A DNA stretch of 64,000 nucleotides, taken from assembly GCF_000003815.2 (NCBI RefSeq), contig NC_049986.1, positions 1,393,476 through 1,457,475 of the forward strand. The letters run 5' to 3'. The stretch is from Branchiostoma floridae. Lineage: Eukaryota > Chordata > Leptocardii > Amphioxiformes > Branchiostomatidae. Position numbers and translations under genes: made by a program. Numbering within the stretch: position 1 is the first letter of the stretch; every line of letters starts with the position of its first letter. Shown here in pieces: positions 53,803-64,000 of the stretch. The notes beneath the pieces were generated by a model. The model was not told where the DNA came from and did no database searches. It saw only the letters and a program-made list of their open reading frames with translations.

Positions 53803-56157
53803 ATTGACATATTGCTTCCTGAATGCTGAGTGTTGAGCAGAGAAAGCAGCGGGTCCAATTTTTACAATGTCTTTGGTATAACACGGTCAGAGATTAAACT
53901 CACATCCTAACGAGCTCGAGTGCAAGGCGAACACAAAATAGACCGTCACACTGGCAGTATATTCTAATTGATCAGGATGTGTGCTCAAACTTTCTTTTTT
54001 AGTAAGTTAAGAATTTCCTTTCGTTACTCACCTCAAGTTTCTAATTGGTCTTTCTAAATGGATTATCAATATGAAGTAGCTCTATGTGATCTGTATTTTG
54101 AATGTCCATACAGAGCCCTTCTCTTTATTGAACAGATTAAGTTTCATAATGGTTTAGTAAGTAACAAACCCCTCCACGTAAAAAACAACGATAACATGTG
54201 CGAAACCAACTTAGTTCATTTTCAAATGTCCGTATATACCCCTTGTACAACCCAAATCAATGCATCTAATTTATTGTAGTTTTATGATAGTTATGTGTGG
54301 TTTTCACACAGGCTCACAGCTACACAAAAAGGCTCCATAACTTACCTCCATAGTGAAACATCACTACCTGATTTATCATGATCCCGAACCCCCCAAATCC
54401 ATTAAATACCCTGATATGGTTCGTCTTATACTGTAAATTCATTTATTTTCACATGCATAAAATTTCACGGTAGGAGCGGAAAGAATATTGTTTTGCGGTG
54501 TTTTAAGTATATATGCAAAAAGAGGGCCTCTAGCTAGCCATAGGGTATCGAGTTTTGATACACGATTGCAACACATTTCCATTAGATCTCCCTCTGATTC
54601 AATTCCAACACTATCATACTTAGTTACGCTTATGATGTTGATTATGAAGTAGCAGTTGTTTAAAAGTGTAAGATCGTCTTTATTTCTTCTAAATGATTCA
54701 AACAGTTTCTTCATCATACTTGGTTACATTTATGATATTGATAATGGATTAGAAGCTATGTCAAGGGGGGAATATCGTCTTTATTTGTTATAAATGAGAA
54801 ACTATGCGTAGCAATGAATGAACTTGCATGATAATTGACTCCTAGCCTTGTTTTGAATGTCAAGATCCAACAGATATGCCTGTAGGTGTGCCCCTTTCAA
54901 CTTCTTTGTATCATTTTTGATGATACGATCTGTGGAGTACGATCTGAAACCTCCATAGCAACATCCTTAGCGACCAACTTAGCAACAATATGTCATTACA
55001 AGCTGGCAGATGTGTCATTGTTCACACACTCATATCTCCGGATGTAATTGACGGATTTCGATCATTAAAAGTTTAATATGCAAGGCATGATACGGACGGT
55101 AAGTCTATCTCATCAGGCAAGGCCACATAAGTAATGTGAATGAATGCACGATATTGGAAAGTAAAGTATATATTTCTGACGAGAAAATCACAAAAAATCC
55201 GATTTTATTAGGTGGTCTTGATTTTGAGTTGAATGATATCGAAAATCAATTGATATTTTAGTCATACTCTTATCGGGTTCTACTAGCCTGTAAATTTCAT
55301 GGAAAATATTGATGTTTAATTTTTTGCCCATCCCCCACTATTTAAGACATGAAATTTCCTGTTCATTTGGCGATAGGTCTGAAGGCTGATTGCTACACTT
55401 ACCTTACGTGTATCTTTTTTGGTATCTCTTGCCCTGCTAAAAACTAAAAAAAAAATCGAAATCGTAACACACTGCGGAAGTGCAGGGAAAATGAGCGTGT
55501 GCTGAGGAGGTTCCATAATACCACCAGGAAGAAAATCGGCACAATCGACTGCCGTTATTTACCTTTTAACAGCCACTGTTGTTGTTTTTTCCTGTTAAAA
55601 AGTGTGCGAAATTCAAGGCTGCCTGGGGATTCAAACTCGACCATATCAGAGTAGCAATGTTGTTCATTGAAGTGTGGGATGTGACATTTACCTGAACTTG
55701 GGGGTGGAGGGTGGTTTTGTTTCATTCAATTATCTTTCTCTATTACCCAGAATACTATGCCTAGTGCAATGTATGAAATTTTCATGCATTCCGTTAGATT
55801 AAAGGACGCAACTACAATTGGTGTGACCATTTCTAGGGATATGAACGAATAGACAGCCCAGTTAGTCAGCCCAGCTTTTTTTGTAAACCCTACATTAAGG
55901 GATGTGCAAGGCGAATGAAAAAGGATACAAAACTGATGCATCGAAACAGTATTTCTGACGTTACACAAATTGTGGACAAGTCGGAAGGGGAGGGATGTTG
56001 AATTAGCCCATGCACGGGCATAAGTCAAAAGTATTATTCACATCCGTCCATTTCTACATGGGCAAAGGGATGGAAATATATGCTGTATTTGTTCATTTCT
56101 TGTAGATGTTGTATTTCTTGTAAGTACAAACCCTCTCTTTTTTTCGAACACAGAACA
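53803..56157. other. Intergenic upstream of the P450 gene
   Basis: A two-unit tandem repeat of about 105-115 bp lies at 54610-54790 (CATACTTRGTTACRYTTATG). At 55641-55692 a block (GACCATATCAGAGT...TGTTGTTCATT...ACATTTACCTGAAC) also occurs at about 49596-49652. No gene recognised. Confidence 0.45.
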
Positions 56158-59100
56158 ATGTTTTCTACGTTGTTGTCAGAAGTCTCCATCCGCACAATCG
56201 CGGTGTTTTTGGTCGTCTTCCTCACCCTTCTCTTCTTCTTCAAACGACGTAAGAACCTCCCACCGTCACCGAGTGGGAGCTGGCCTGTTGTCGGCCACCT
56301 GTTGTCCCTCGGCCGAGCGCCCCACCTGAAGCTTACGGAGTGGAGGAAACGGTATGGCGACGTGTACACTGTTCGAATGGGGATGGAAGACGTGGTGGTT
56401 CTGAACGGCTACCGGGCCATCAAAGAGGCGCTTGTGGACTACAAGGACGCTTTCTCTAGCAGGCCAAGCGTGTATGTGCTGAATCTGATTTCTGGGTTTG
56501 GAAAAAGTGCGTACGTTCTTCTCTTCAAATTTAAAACATGTATGGTTCTGAAATGAATGATATCCTGTTAGTGAACGATTTTACATCGTTATATGGAATA
56601 TTTGGTGTAACAGTTGCATTATTTTCAACATGACGATTGTAAAGGCACCGTCAAACTGTCCGGATTTCTTAGTCACCTTCGGTGCGCTAGTAGTCTTTTT
56701 AAGAACCCTATTGTTTTGGTCCCAATTCAACATGTATTGCCTGCGGCGCTATGCACTAGTACAAGATGACCCAATTCTAGCAAAATTGCAAACAAGGCTA
56801 AATAAAAAAATGGTACAGGCACCATGCCCCTTTTTCTTCCCTTCAATGTAGGGCGTATGTATATAAATATATATGAATATGATATCATATATTTCACAGA
56901 CATCGGCGTCTCAAAATTCAACCAAGCCTACAAAGAAAAACGCAAGTTTGCCTACAGTGCGCTGAGAAACCTGGGAATAAAAATGGGACCGGGCAGTATG
57001 GAAGAGAGCATCAGAGAAGAGGGTCGTCAGCTCTGTCTAAAGGTATTTTTGCGCACATTCTCACTTTAAGCCCTTGAAAGGCACAAACTAAGTTTTTGAT
57101 AACGTCACAACACAGCACACAAGTAATCCCCATTAGCTGATAGCTGTTTGAGTTGTGAGTACATCTTAGTCTTTATTTCCAAATGAACATGGCCTTTGTT
57201 GTTCTTGCTAAGTAGTAGATACAACCATGACATGAGAAGATGGACAATCTGACCCATGTGGTGTGTATTTTTTAATAGTTGTCCGAACAAGGGGACGTAC
57301 ATCCACGTGACATCACCGACAACCTGACTGTGTCAGTCGCCAACATCACCTGCTCCATGGTGTTCGGGAAACGTTACGACTATGATGACGTCACGTTTGT
57401 AGAACTGACCAAAAGCATAAACAAACTGGTCGCCCAACTTGGATCGAGTCAGCTGATGACCGTATTTCCATTTCTGCGATTCATACCGGGAGGTAGGATA
57501 TACTAATAGCCTGGGTACCATCCGATTACTACCGGGGCACCTTTGATACCGATACCCTAGCATGCCCCGTAGTAGTCGGATGGTACCCAGGCTAGGATAT
57601 TAGATATGTAAAGACGGTTTGTTGATAAATTACTTTTAAGTTTAAGCACTTTATCATTATCTTGAGTTAGTGTTTATAACAGGCGTTCACTGACCGTAAC
57701 AATATGGTATGTTCGGTTCCTACCTTCATGGATTAGTAATGTTAGCATCAAAAACATCTACTTCATTATGGCTGACGCACAAAAAACTTTATTAATTCCA
57801 GGAAGGAGGTTCCGATGCGACGGGGTACCGTTTTTTGCTTTTGTTTGTACCTAACTTAAGTTCCTGTTGATAAATTTGTATAATTTTAATATGTAGGTTT
57901 TGATAAAACATGACACCCTAGCAGCTTTTACACCGCCTTACCGATAGTAGAACGGTAAAGTACATTGTCTATAAAACACGTATGTCTAAGATCGATGACC
58001 TCAATTTGAGACAAACGGCTTGTGTTGTTGCGTGTTTGTTTGACAATGACGCTGCAATGTTGTTGTTCACATTAAGCAATTGTTTTCTGCACGATATCAT
58101 ATTGAATCTTCTTTTCTTCACACTGTCAGTTAATTCATCAAACAGGATTCTTGTCGAATGCCTAAACGAGGTCCAGGCATACCTTCGACATGAAATTACA
58201 AAGCATCGCGAGAACCTGGACAACGAGAATCCACGAGACTTCATCGACCTCCTCCTCACCGAACTACAGACCCAAGAGAAGACCGACTGCTTAACAGAGG
58301 AGAACATTGTGTTTATAATCCAAGACCTGTTTACTGCTGGAGTCGAGACCACAGTCACCACCTTGCGATGGGGTCTTCTGTACATGGTTCTGTGTCCAGA
58401 GGAGCAGCAGAAGGTACATCACAGTGCGCATGTGCTAGTAATGGATTATGTTGTAGGTCCACGTTCATGATCTTTCACCTCAACTAGGAAACACTTGTTT
58501 TGATTTGATTGATTTGATTTATTCGGCTGTATAATCATGATGAATACAGCCAGGGCTACCCAACTAGCCGAAGGCTATTATCAAGGGCTACCACTTGTCT
58601 AGCCACTTGTCTAGACGTTTATTAAAAGTGCTGCTGCCTTACAGCGGGTTACAGTTGATTTCAGTGACTTTGTTCATAGTTTAGAACCATTTAGTGTTGA
58701 AAAAAAAGCAAGTGTGAATTAGCTCGTTCACCATTTTGTGTATGCATGCATAACAAGATTTACAATGGAAAAAACATATATTGCCTGGCGATGGTAAGTG
58801 TTGCAGGGTTTTTTGACCAGTGCAAATGTGGAAATAGCAGTGGAACGGGTTTGGCAGTTAGGTGCGCATAGACTGGAAACTCCCTGTCCCACTTACCCTG
58901 GCACCTAGCCCACCTGTAACATATACTACAGCCAGCAGAAATGTACTATCCCTGGTACAACACAATGGTCTGCCTGTAGCCTAAACCAAGGCCTAAACCT
59001 AAGGCCAGCACTACAGTGTATAGTGGAGAATAAAAAAAAAGTAAGAACCAACTGTTTCCAGCACTTCAGTCCTTGAATAACTTTCTTGCATCTAATCCAC

Positions 59101-60710
59101 ATGGCTGTCCTACTTCACAATACTGTAAATGCATTTAAGTTCGCGGGGATTTAATTTCGCGGTAGCGAGAAAAGGGACTTTTCGCGGTGGATTTAAGTTC
59201 GCGGTAACACTATAGACTACAGTCTAATACCATAATAGAAAAATGTTCGCGGTGGTTTTAAGTTCGCGAAGTGGTCACCGCGAAAACCGCGAACATTAAT
59301 CCACCGCGAACATTTCTGCATTTACAGTATTCCAGTCCATGGGATAACTTGACGGTTGAACTTTCCACACAATGGACGTCCTAACCACCCAAAGTAATAA
59401 CAGTCAATGCATGAACCTCCCTCTGGCTTATAATATGGCAATTTATAAAGTTTGACCTATAACACAATTCATAACTCACATATGCGCACTTGAAAGTCAA
59501 GATAGCTCATTTAAAGTAAAATTAAACTAATGGACACATGATTTATATAAGAAAACTCTGTAACAGGTCCAAGCTGAGCTGGACAGTATCCTGGGAACAG
59601 ACCATGACGTGCCCACCCTGGCCCACAGGTCCCAGCTCCCGTATACTGAGGCTACTATCATGGAGATCATGCGAATCAGGGCCATCGCTCCCATTGCTGG
59701 TCCTCACGCTCCAAACGAGGACACGACTTTCCGAGGCTATTAAATTTATATAAACGGCAAAGCTATCAAACAAGTAAGTCATACCCGCTTCTTAGGTATA
59801 ATAATTGACGAGAAACTTTCATGGAAGATCCAAATTAATAGTGTTTGCAATAAAATTTCGAAAAACATTGGCATTATAAGAAAAGTAAAAACTTTGATTT
59901 CACGAAATATACTCATGACTCTTTATTACAGTTTGATTTACCCTTACTTAACTTACTGCAATATTATATGGGCTAGCACGTACACTACATCTATCAAACC
60001 TCTGTACCTCCTTCAAAAGCGCTTTGTACGAATTGCGGGCAATACCACCTTCACAGCACACACAACATCTCTCTTTAATGACTTAAATGTTATGACGGTA
60101 TTTGATATCAACAAATTTCAAGTTGCCATATTTGTACATAAAATTGTTCACAATAGTTCTTTCCTACCACAGCAATTTAGATGTCTTTTTAATTTCAATT
60201 CAAATTCAGGTTTTCACCACCACTACACAAGACAGCAGAATCTTTTAAGACCAGTTAAAGCAAAATCTTGTCTAAAACAACACACAATAAAATTTAGAGG
60301 CCCCACCATCTGGAATAATTTAAGTCAAGTCCAACAATGCTGCTATCATATCATNNNNNNNNNNNNNNNNNNNNNNNNNNNNNNNNNNNNNNNNNNNNNN
60401 NNNNNNNNNNNNNNNNNNNNNNNNNNNNNNNNNNNNNNNNNNNNNNNNNNNNNNATGTTTTGTCTATTTTGTTTTGTATTTATTATTTCATTTGATCATT
60501 TGTATACAACTTCTAGTCCATTAGTGTATTTCACATGAGTGATTTCAACTTATGTTATGTGCATTTGTTATGTGCATGTATAATTATTATTTCTGCAACT
60601 TATTTCTGGGGGAGGCCAAAGAAAAGCCACATAGGCTTCTGCTAACCCCCCGCATGTTCTTCATCTTTGTATACACATTTGTTTTTAAGCCATGCTATTA
60701 TGTGCGAATA

Positions 60711-60741
<31 letters not shown>

Positions 60742-61565
60742 GCTATGGCATCCCATCGGGAACGCAGGTGAAATACTTATCAACAGCGTTGTTATCTTTT
60801 TTACGTCTTGCTGAACGTTGACCTCGACCACAATGCATTACTCACACATGCGCACTCGGATCTTTAGGAATCGTGCATGGGACGTACTAAACGCGAGGCA
60901 AATATAGAGATTTCTTTTTCACGTTTCAATTGAGTGATTATATGTCAAATAAACTCTTGAATGATGTTTCTATAAATATAGCCCCACGCTACATGGCATG
61001 TCACTACGGTATTGATACTGACAGTTAAAAATGTTTTTACTATCTATTCGTTTTGAAGGTTCTTCTCAACCTGTTGTCAGCTCATATGGACCCAAAGTTC
61101 TGGCCGGATCCAGAGAAGTTTGACCCCCGGAGGTTCCTTGGCTCTGACGACAATGTGGTCCGTAGGCAGGAATCCTTCATGCCTTTTTCTACTGGTGAGT
61201 TTTCAAACCCAAATTCCACCGAAATCTCAATAAGTATTTTTTCTTCGTACGAGGTAGCTGAAAAATATAAACGCCTTCTGTGCTTTGTTGTCAAATTTTG
61301 TCCCTTTTCAACATTGCACTTTAAAATTATAAGGTCGTTGGAGTCGTTTTTTTTTCTTACATTTTCGCTTCATCCTATTTAAACAGGACGTCGTGCCTGC
61401 CTCGGTGAGCAGCTGGCTAAGATGGAGCTGTTTCTTCTATTTTCTTCCCTCCTGAAACACTTCACCTTCAAGTTGCCAGAGGGCGCCGCTGCACCTTCGA
61501 CAGATGGCTGCCTGGGTTTAACTTTGGCCCCACCAACAGTGAATATGTGTATAATTCAGCGCTAG
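56158..61565 (+). CDS. CYP2-family cytochrome P450, seven exons, exon 5 split by a LINE
   Basis: Microsomal haem monooxygenase of the CYP2 clan. Exons: 56158-56506, 56900-57042, 57279-57492, 58130-58413, 59567-59740 plus 60747-60767, 61059-61194, 61387-61565. All junctions are GT-AG and phases close (about 499 residues without the insertion, normal for the family). Exon 1 has the membrane anchor (TIAVFLVVFLTLLFFF), then basic and proline-rich LPPSPSGSWPVVGH. Exon 4 has the I-helix AGVETT; exon 5 the K-helix E-x-x-R (MEIMR); exon 6 FDPRRF; exon 6/7 the haem loop F-S-T-G-R-R-A-C-L-G with its cysteine; TAG at 61563-61565. An in-frame ATG at 56080 would add 26 residues; 56158 fits the usual anchor better. 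The LINE at 59741 puts a stop straight after F-R-G-Y, so this allele should be null unless the LINE is polymorphic. The substrate cannot be inferred. Confidence 0.92.
57507..57594. mobile_element. Fold-back MITE in P450 intron 3
   Basis: Arms of about 33 bp, TAGCCTGGGTACCATCCGAT... and inverse ...GGATGGTACCCAGGCTA, two mismatches, loop of about 22 nt. It begins 15 bp after the exon 3 donor. GGATAT flanks both sides at slightly different distance (57496 and 57595). Confidence 0.8.
59119..59331. mobile_element. MITE with AATACTGTAAATGCA termini and TTCGCGG motifs
   Basis: Left AATACTGTAAATGCA (59119-59133) and right TGCATTTACAGTATT (59317-59331) are perfect inverted repeats. The interior holds repeated TTAAGTTCGCGG and TTCGCGGTGG, and their inverses. 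It lies in P450 intron 4, about 240 bp before exon 5. Confidence 0.85.
59741..60740 (+). mobile_element. 5'-truncated CR1-like LINE inserted in P450 exon 5
   Basis: Encodes the reverse-transcriptase C-terminus: TRFLGIIIDEKLSWKIQI, LYYSLIYPYLTYCNIIWAST, LYLLQKRFVRIAGNT, TIKFRGPTIWNNLS (then a 100-N gap). Ends in AATAAAGAAAGAAAGAAAG, a (GAAA)n tail. It is bounded by (A)GGCTAT at 59734-59740 and 60740-60746. Truncated at its 5' end and in the same orientation as the gene. Part of it is hidden in the gap at 60355-60454. Confidence 0.9.
60355..60454. other. Assembly gap (100 N)
   Basis: Exactly 100 N inside the LINE 3' region. Confidence 0.95.
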
Positions 61566-62766
61566 GATACTCGTTTCAAAACAAATTGCGACAATGATTG
61601 ATAATACACAAGTTAACATGTACCCAACAAGTATATATATATATATAGCCATAACCTCTGAAGCTTTGACATATGCGCACTATTCAGCGGAATCTATCAT
61701 ACTTTGTTTCTGATTGATCGTGTAGCGCCTAATATGTTATCACTCATTTTACGACATCGCAGATATTGCTGGTCAAATTGACGTTTACATTTAAAGTAGA
61801 TGAACTAATATGAGATGATAAATGACTGAAATTTATTGCTCGACAATTGTACAAGGTAAAACGTATGGCAACAACTACTAATTTTATACAGATATCTAGA
61901 TACAGAACAACAGAATAATAGCATCAATAGCATTGTAAGGTTTATAGTACAGTCACGTGTGAATGATCTGGTCTCACATTTAGAATAATATACAGACACA
62001 TTAACCTTGTTATGCGGATGGGAGCGCAACAATTCTATAGGTGACAATGTATGGTAACGTACAGGTAACAAAAGTGACAGGTACTATATAACAACAATAC
62101 TAATTACTACATTCATAATGGACTACATCAAGTGGGGTGTGCATTAATTAGTTTTACTTTCAAGATAGTTCACTTAAAAGTGAACTATCTTGAACATGAT
62201 ATTGTGTATGTCTATGCTACTTTGCGGCATTTATCTAATATTATTCAGGAATGTATTAACGTAGTAGGTGAATATCTGTAGATGATATAAGAGTAAATTG
62301 AATATATCGCTACTTGTGTGAGGCAATGTTGTATTGGGTTTACATGTGATCAATTGTGTTAACTTTTGCTTGAAGTAATAAAGCTTTAAAAATTGTATAA
62401 GCAAGTAGTATGGATATTGAAGGTAATACAAACCTTACAATATTAGGACGGGGTAAAATCCTGGTGTCATTATTATCTGACTGAAGCTTGTTGAAGCACC
62501 GAAGTTGACCTCCCACTTTTGAACCAAAACGATAAAGCGTTAACGTTCTGCTAGGGATGACATACTACAGACTAATGTGTATTTTTAAAATCTGGCAAAA
62601 AATTGTGACCTTTGTCAAGCTTTGATCTGCAGTTGACCTCCGAAAGGCTAATGGTGGACTGGACTGACCCATTATTAATTATTCTCATATAGTCAGGCGC
62701 CGCAGACCAATCAGAAGGCCCCGTTTCATATTTGTTATGACGCATTAACGCATAGATTCCGGCCAG
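61566..62766. other. 3' flank of the P450 gene
   Basis: Contains a (TA)n run (61631-61648), a perfect 15-bp hairpin at 62161-62192 and a minus-strand-open AT-rich stretch. AATAAAGC at 62377 could serve as a poly(A) signal, though it is far from the stop. Confidence 0.4.
62161..62192. repeat. Perfect short inverted repeat
   Basis: CAAGATAGTTCACTT (62161-62175), two bases, then AAGTGAACTATCTTG (62178-62192). 15-bp perfect arms in AT-rich unique sequence. Confidence 0.85.
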
Positions 62767-62771
62767 CCCGG

Positions 62772-62887
62772 TGTGTAATGCTCCTTCTGATTGGTCAGAA
62801 TGAATCGACACTGACACCATTATCGATGCAAATTGACACTTATGTCGTTGTCTATTCATTCTGACCAATCAGAAGGAGCGATACACA
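62772..62887. repeat. Fold-back repeat containing CCAAT-type motifs
   Basis: 39-bp arms (62772-62810 and 62849-62887) with three mismatches around a 38-nt loop; the core TTCTGATTGGTCAGAATGAA is mirrored. Diverged pieces of the same core are at about 62706 (ACCAATCAGAAGGCCCC) and 62913 (GGCCAATCTAAAGGAGCG), so the structure may be two nested copies. Likely a MITE. Confidence 0.8.
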
Positions 62888-63600
62888 GGAAAGTAAGGGA
62901 TATGCAGGCATTGGCCAATCTAAAGGAGCGAAACATATGCCAGAGCAGAGGGAATAAGTACTTGCTCCCTCGGTGGTTTTATTCGGTGGTTATAGCAAAG
63001 GACCAGGCGTTATGACACCAAATACACCTCGGGGCGGGTCATTAATCCTTAATCGATAGGAAAGGGGGTGATAAACAATTGAGATAACGTCACACTTTTC
63101 GAACCAAACCAAAGATTAAAACATGTAGTTAAATCAACCATTACGACATTTGGGCAATGGGTATCGAGTGGGGTTGGAGGTAAAATACCATATTTACTAT
63201 GTATTTCATTTACATGTTATCATAATTTTTTGTTATAAAAAATCAGTTTCCCTATGTTAGCATATAATCTTGTGTTACAGTTTTGATTTTATATAATTCT
63301 GATCAGGATTATTTCTGTATTTCTGCTTGTTTATTTGTATTTACTACGCCTATTGATTTGTATTCATAAGTATTACTCCATTCACTTTTTTTTACTTGCT
63401 TAATCAGTATCATAGGATCCGTGGTATTTCCTTTGTCTTTGTTTGTTTTGTTGGAAAATGATAAAATAAATTAAAAAAACATATTCATGCCCTAATATCT
63501 CAAGTTTACAATAGTGTTTTTATGAATTTATGGAATATAGCAAAATATCAAATTGACATTGTGTGTGAATGTTGACGCCTTGTCTATCTATTTTATTTAT
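62888..63600. other. Intergenic, nothing recognised
   Basis: AT-rich, no gene seen. Confidence 0.4.
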
Positions 63601-63619
63601 TTAAAGAGATTTTCACATG

Positions 63620-64000
63620 TAGCTGACTGAGACAACCTTTGAGGAGAAATTTCAAAGCAAAAAGTACAAAATTATCACTTTGTCACATGCTCGTGTCAAC
63701 CTCAGAGTTTATCAGAAATTCTTCATTCTAGTTCCAGATTTACAGGTAGGTACTAAGTTAATGACAGAGATGGGCACTAGTACCAATTCTGAGAAAGATA
63801 TGGAATGTAGGATTGCTCAAGCCTGGAGTTCTCTCCATTCCTTACAAAAGATATGGAAAGCACCCATCAGTAAGCACACAAAAACCAAAGTGTTTAAAGC
63901 ATGTACTGAGTCCATTCTACTGTATAGTTGTGAGTCATGGACTATGACAGCAGCCCAGAGCAAAAAATTGGATGGTACTTATACGAAAATGTTAAGAAAG
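63620..64000 (+). mobile_element. Non-LTR retrotransposon reverse-transcriptase fragment, open at window end
   Basis: An uninterrupted plus-strand frame reads LGTKLMTEMGTSTNSEKDME, RIAQAWSSLHSLQKIWKAPI, ESILLYSCESWTMTAA and LDGTYTKMLRK at the last base. This is the region after the palm in RTE-like elements (R-x-x-x-A-W-x-x-x-x-x-L-x-x-I-W...L-L-Y-x-x-E-x-W-T...D-x-x-Y-T-x-M-L-R). The 5' part is degraded or truncated near 63620; the element continues past the window. Confidence 0.8.

Noticed and set aside
1-64000. Search by eye for tRNA, rRNA and hammerhead-type ribozyme cores
   Set aside because: No convincing cloverleaf, rRNA or CTGATGA...GAAA core was found; a covariance-model search would be decisive.

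Overview
The window looks like nuclear DNA from an invertebrate chordate, most likely a lancelet (Branchiostoma). This is an inference from intron-split genes, a CYP2-type cytochrome P450, C2H2 zinc-finger genes, a short-chain-collagen-C4-like gene family and an extremely dense, polymorphic repeat landscape. No prokaryotic features were seen. Four runs of N (18704-18803, 35522-36179, 51082-51181, 60355-60454) are assembly gaps.

Layout. 0-2.5 kb: a non-LTR retrotransposon 3' end split by two tandem TTAA-flanked MITEs. 3.5-7.1 kb: two related minus-strand zinc-finger loci, one reduced to a remnant next to a 43/86-bp tandem array, the other carrying a readable but interrupted finger exon. 7.7-17.6 kb: MITEs, a 16-copy 81-bp satellite, fold-back elements and tandem repeats. 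17.6-33.4 kb: a short-chain-collagen-C4-like gene cluster. Copy A (minus) has its 5' exons at 26.1-26.5 kb and 3' exons at 18.1-20.1 kb, with a 1-nt frameshift in the last exon. Copy B (plus) is the opposing arm of an inverted duplication. Copy C is a near-identical direct repeat of B's last two exons, on the far side of a 5'-truncated retrotransposon. A LINE with a 9-bp target duplication lies in the large intron of copy A. 33.5-41 kb: repeat copies, two SINE-like insertions, a tail-out pair of Penelope-like ends around a gap, a tandem duplication, and a TTAA MITE. 41.4-42.3 kb: a P450 pseudogene (last three exons). 43.8-46.1 kb: a transposase-like two-frame gene. 47-56 kb: mostly tandem and dispersed repeats, including a 246-bp array with octamer-like motifs. 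56.2-61.6 kb: a seven-exon P450 gene whose fifth exon is split by a LINE with a 6-7-bp target duplication. 61.6-64 kb: fold-back repeats and a reverse-transcriptase fragment running off the end.

The strongest observations are (1) a retrotransposon insertion bounded by 1,568-bp direct repeats, formally a giant target-site duplication that copied two exons of a gene; (2) an inverted duplication that left the C4-like gene with its 5' exons only on the copy whose last exon is frameshifted; (3) a LINE inserted inside a coding exon of an otherwise intact P450; and (4) a head-to-head Penelope-like pair whose palindrome probably caused the assembly gap.
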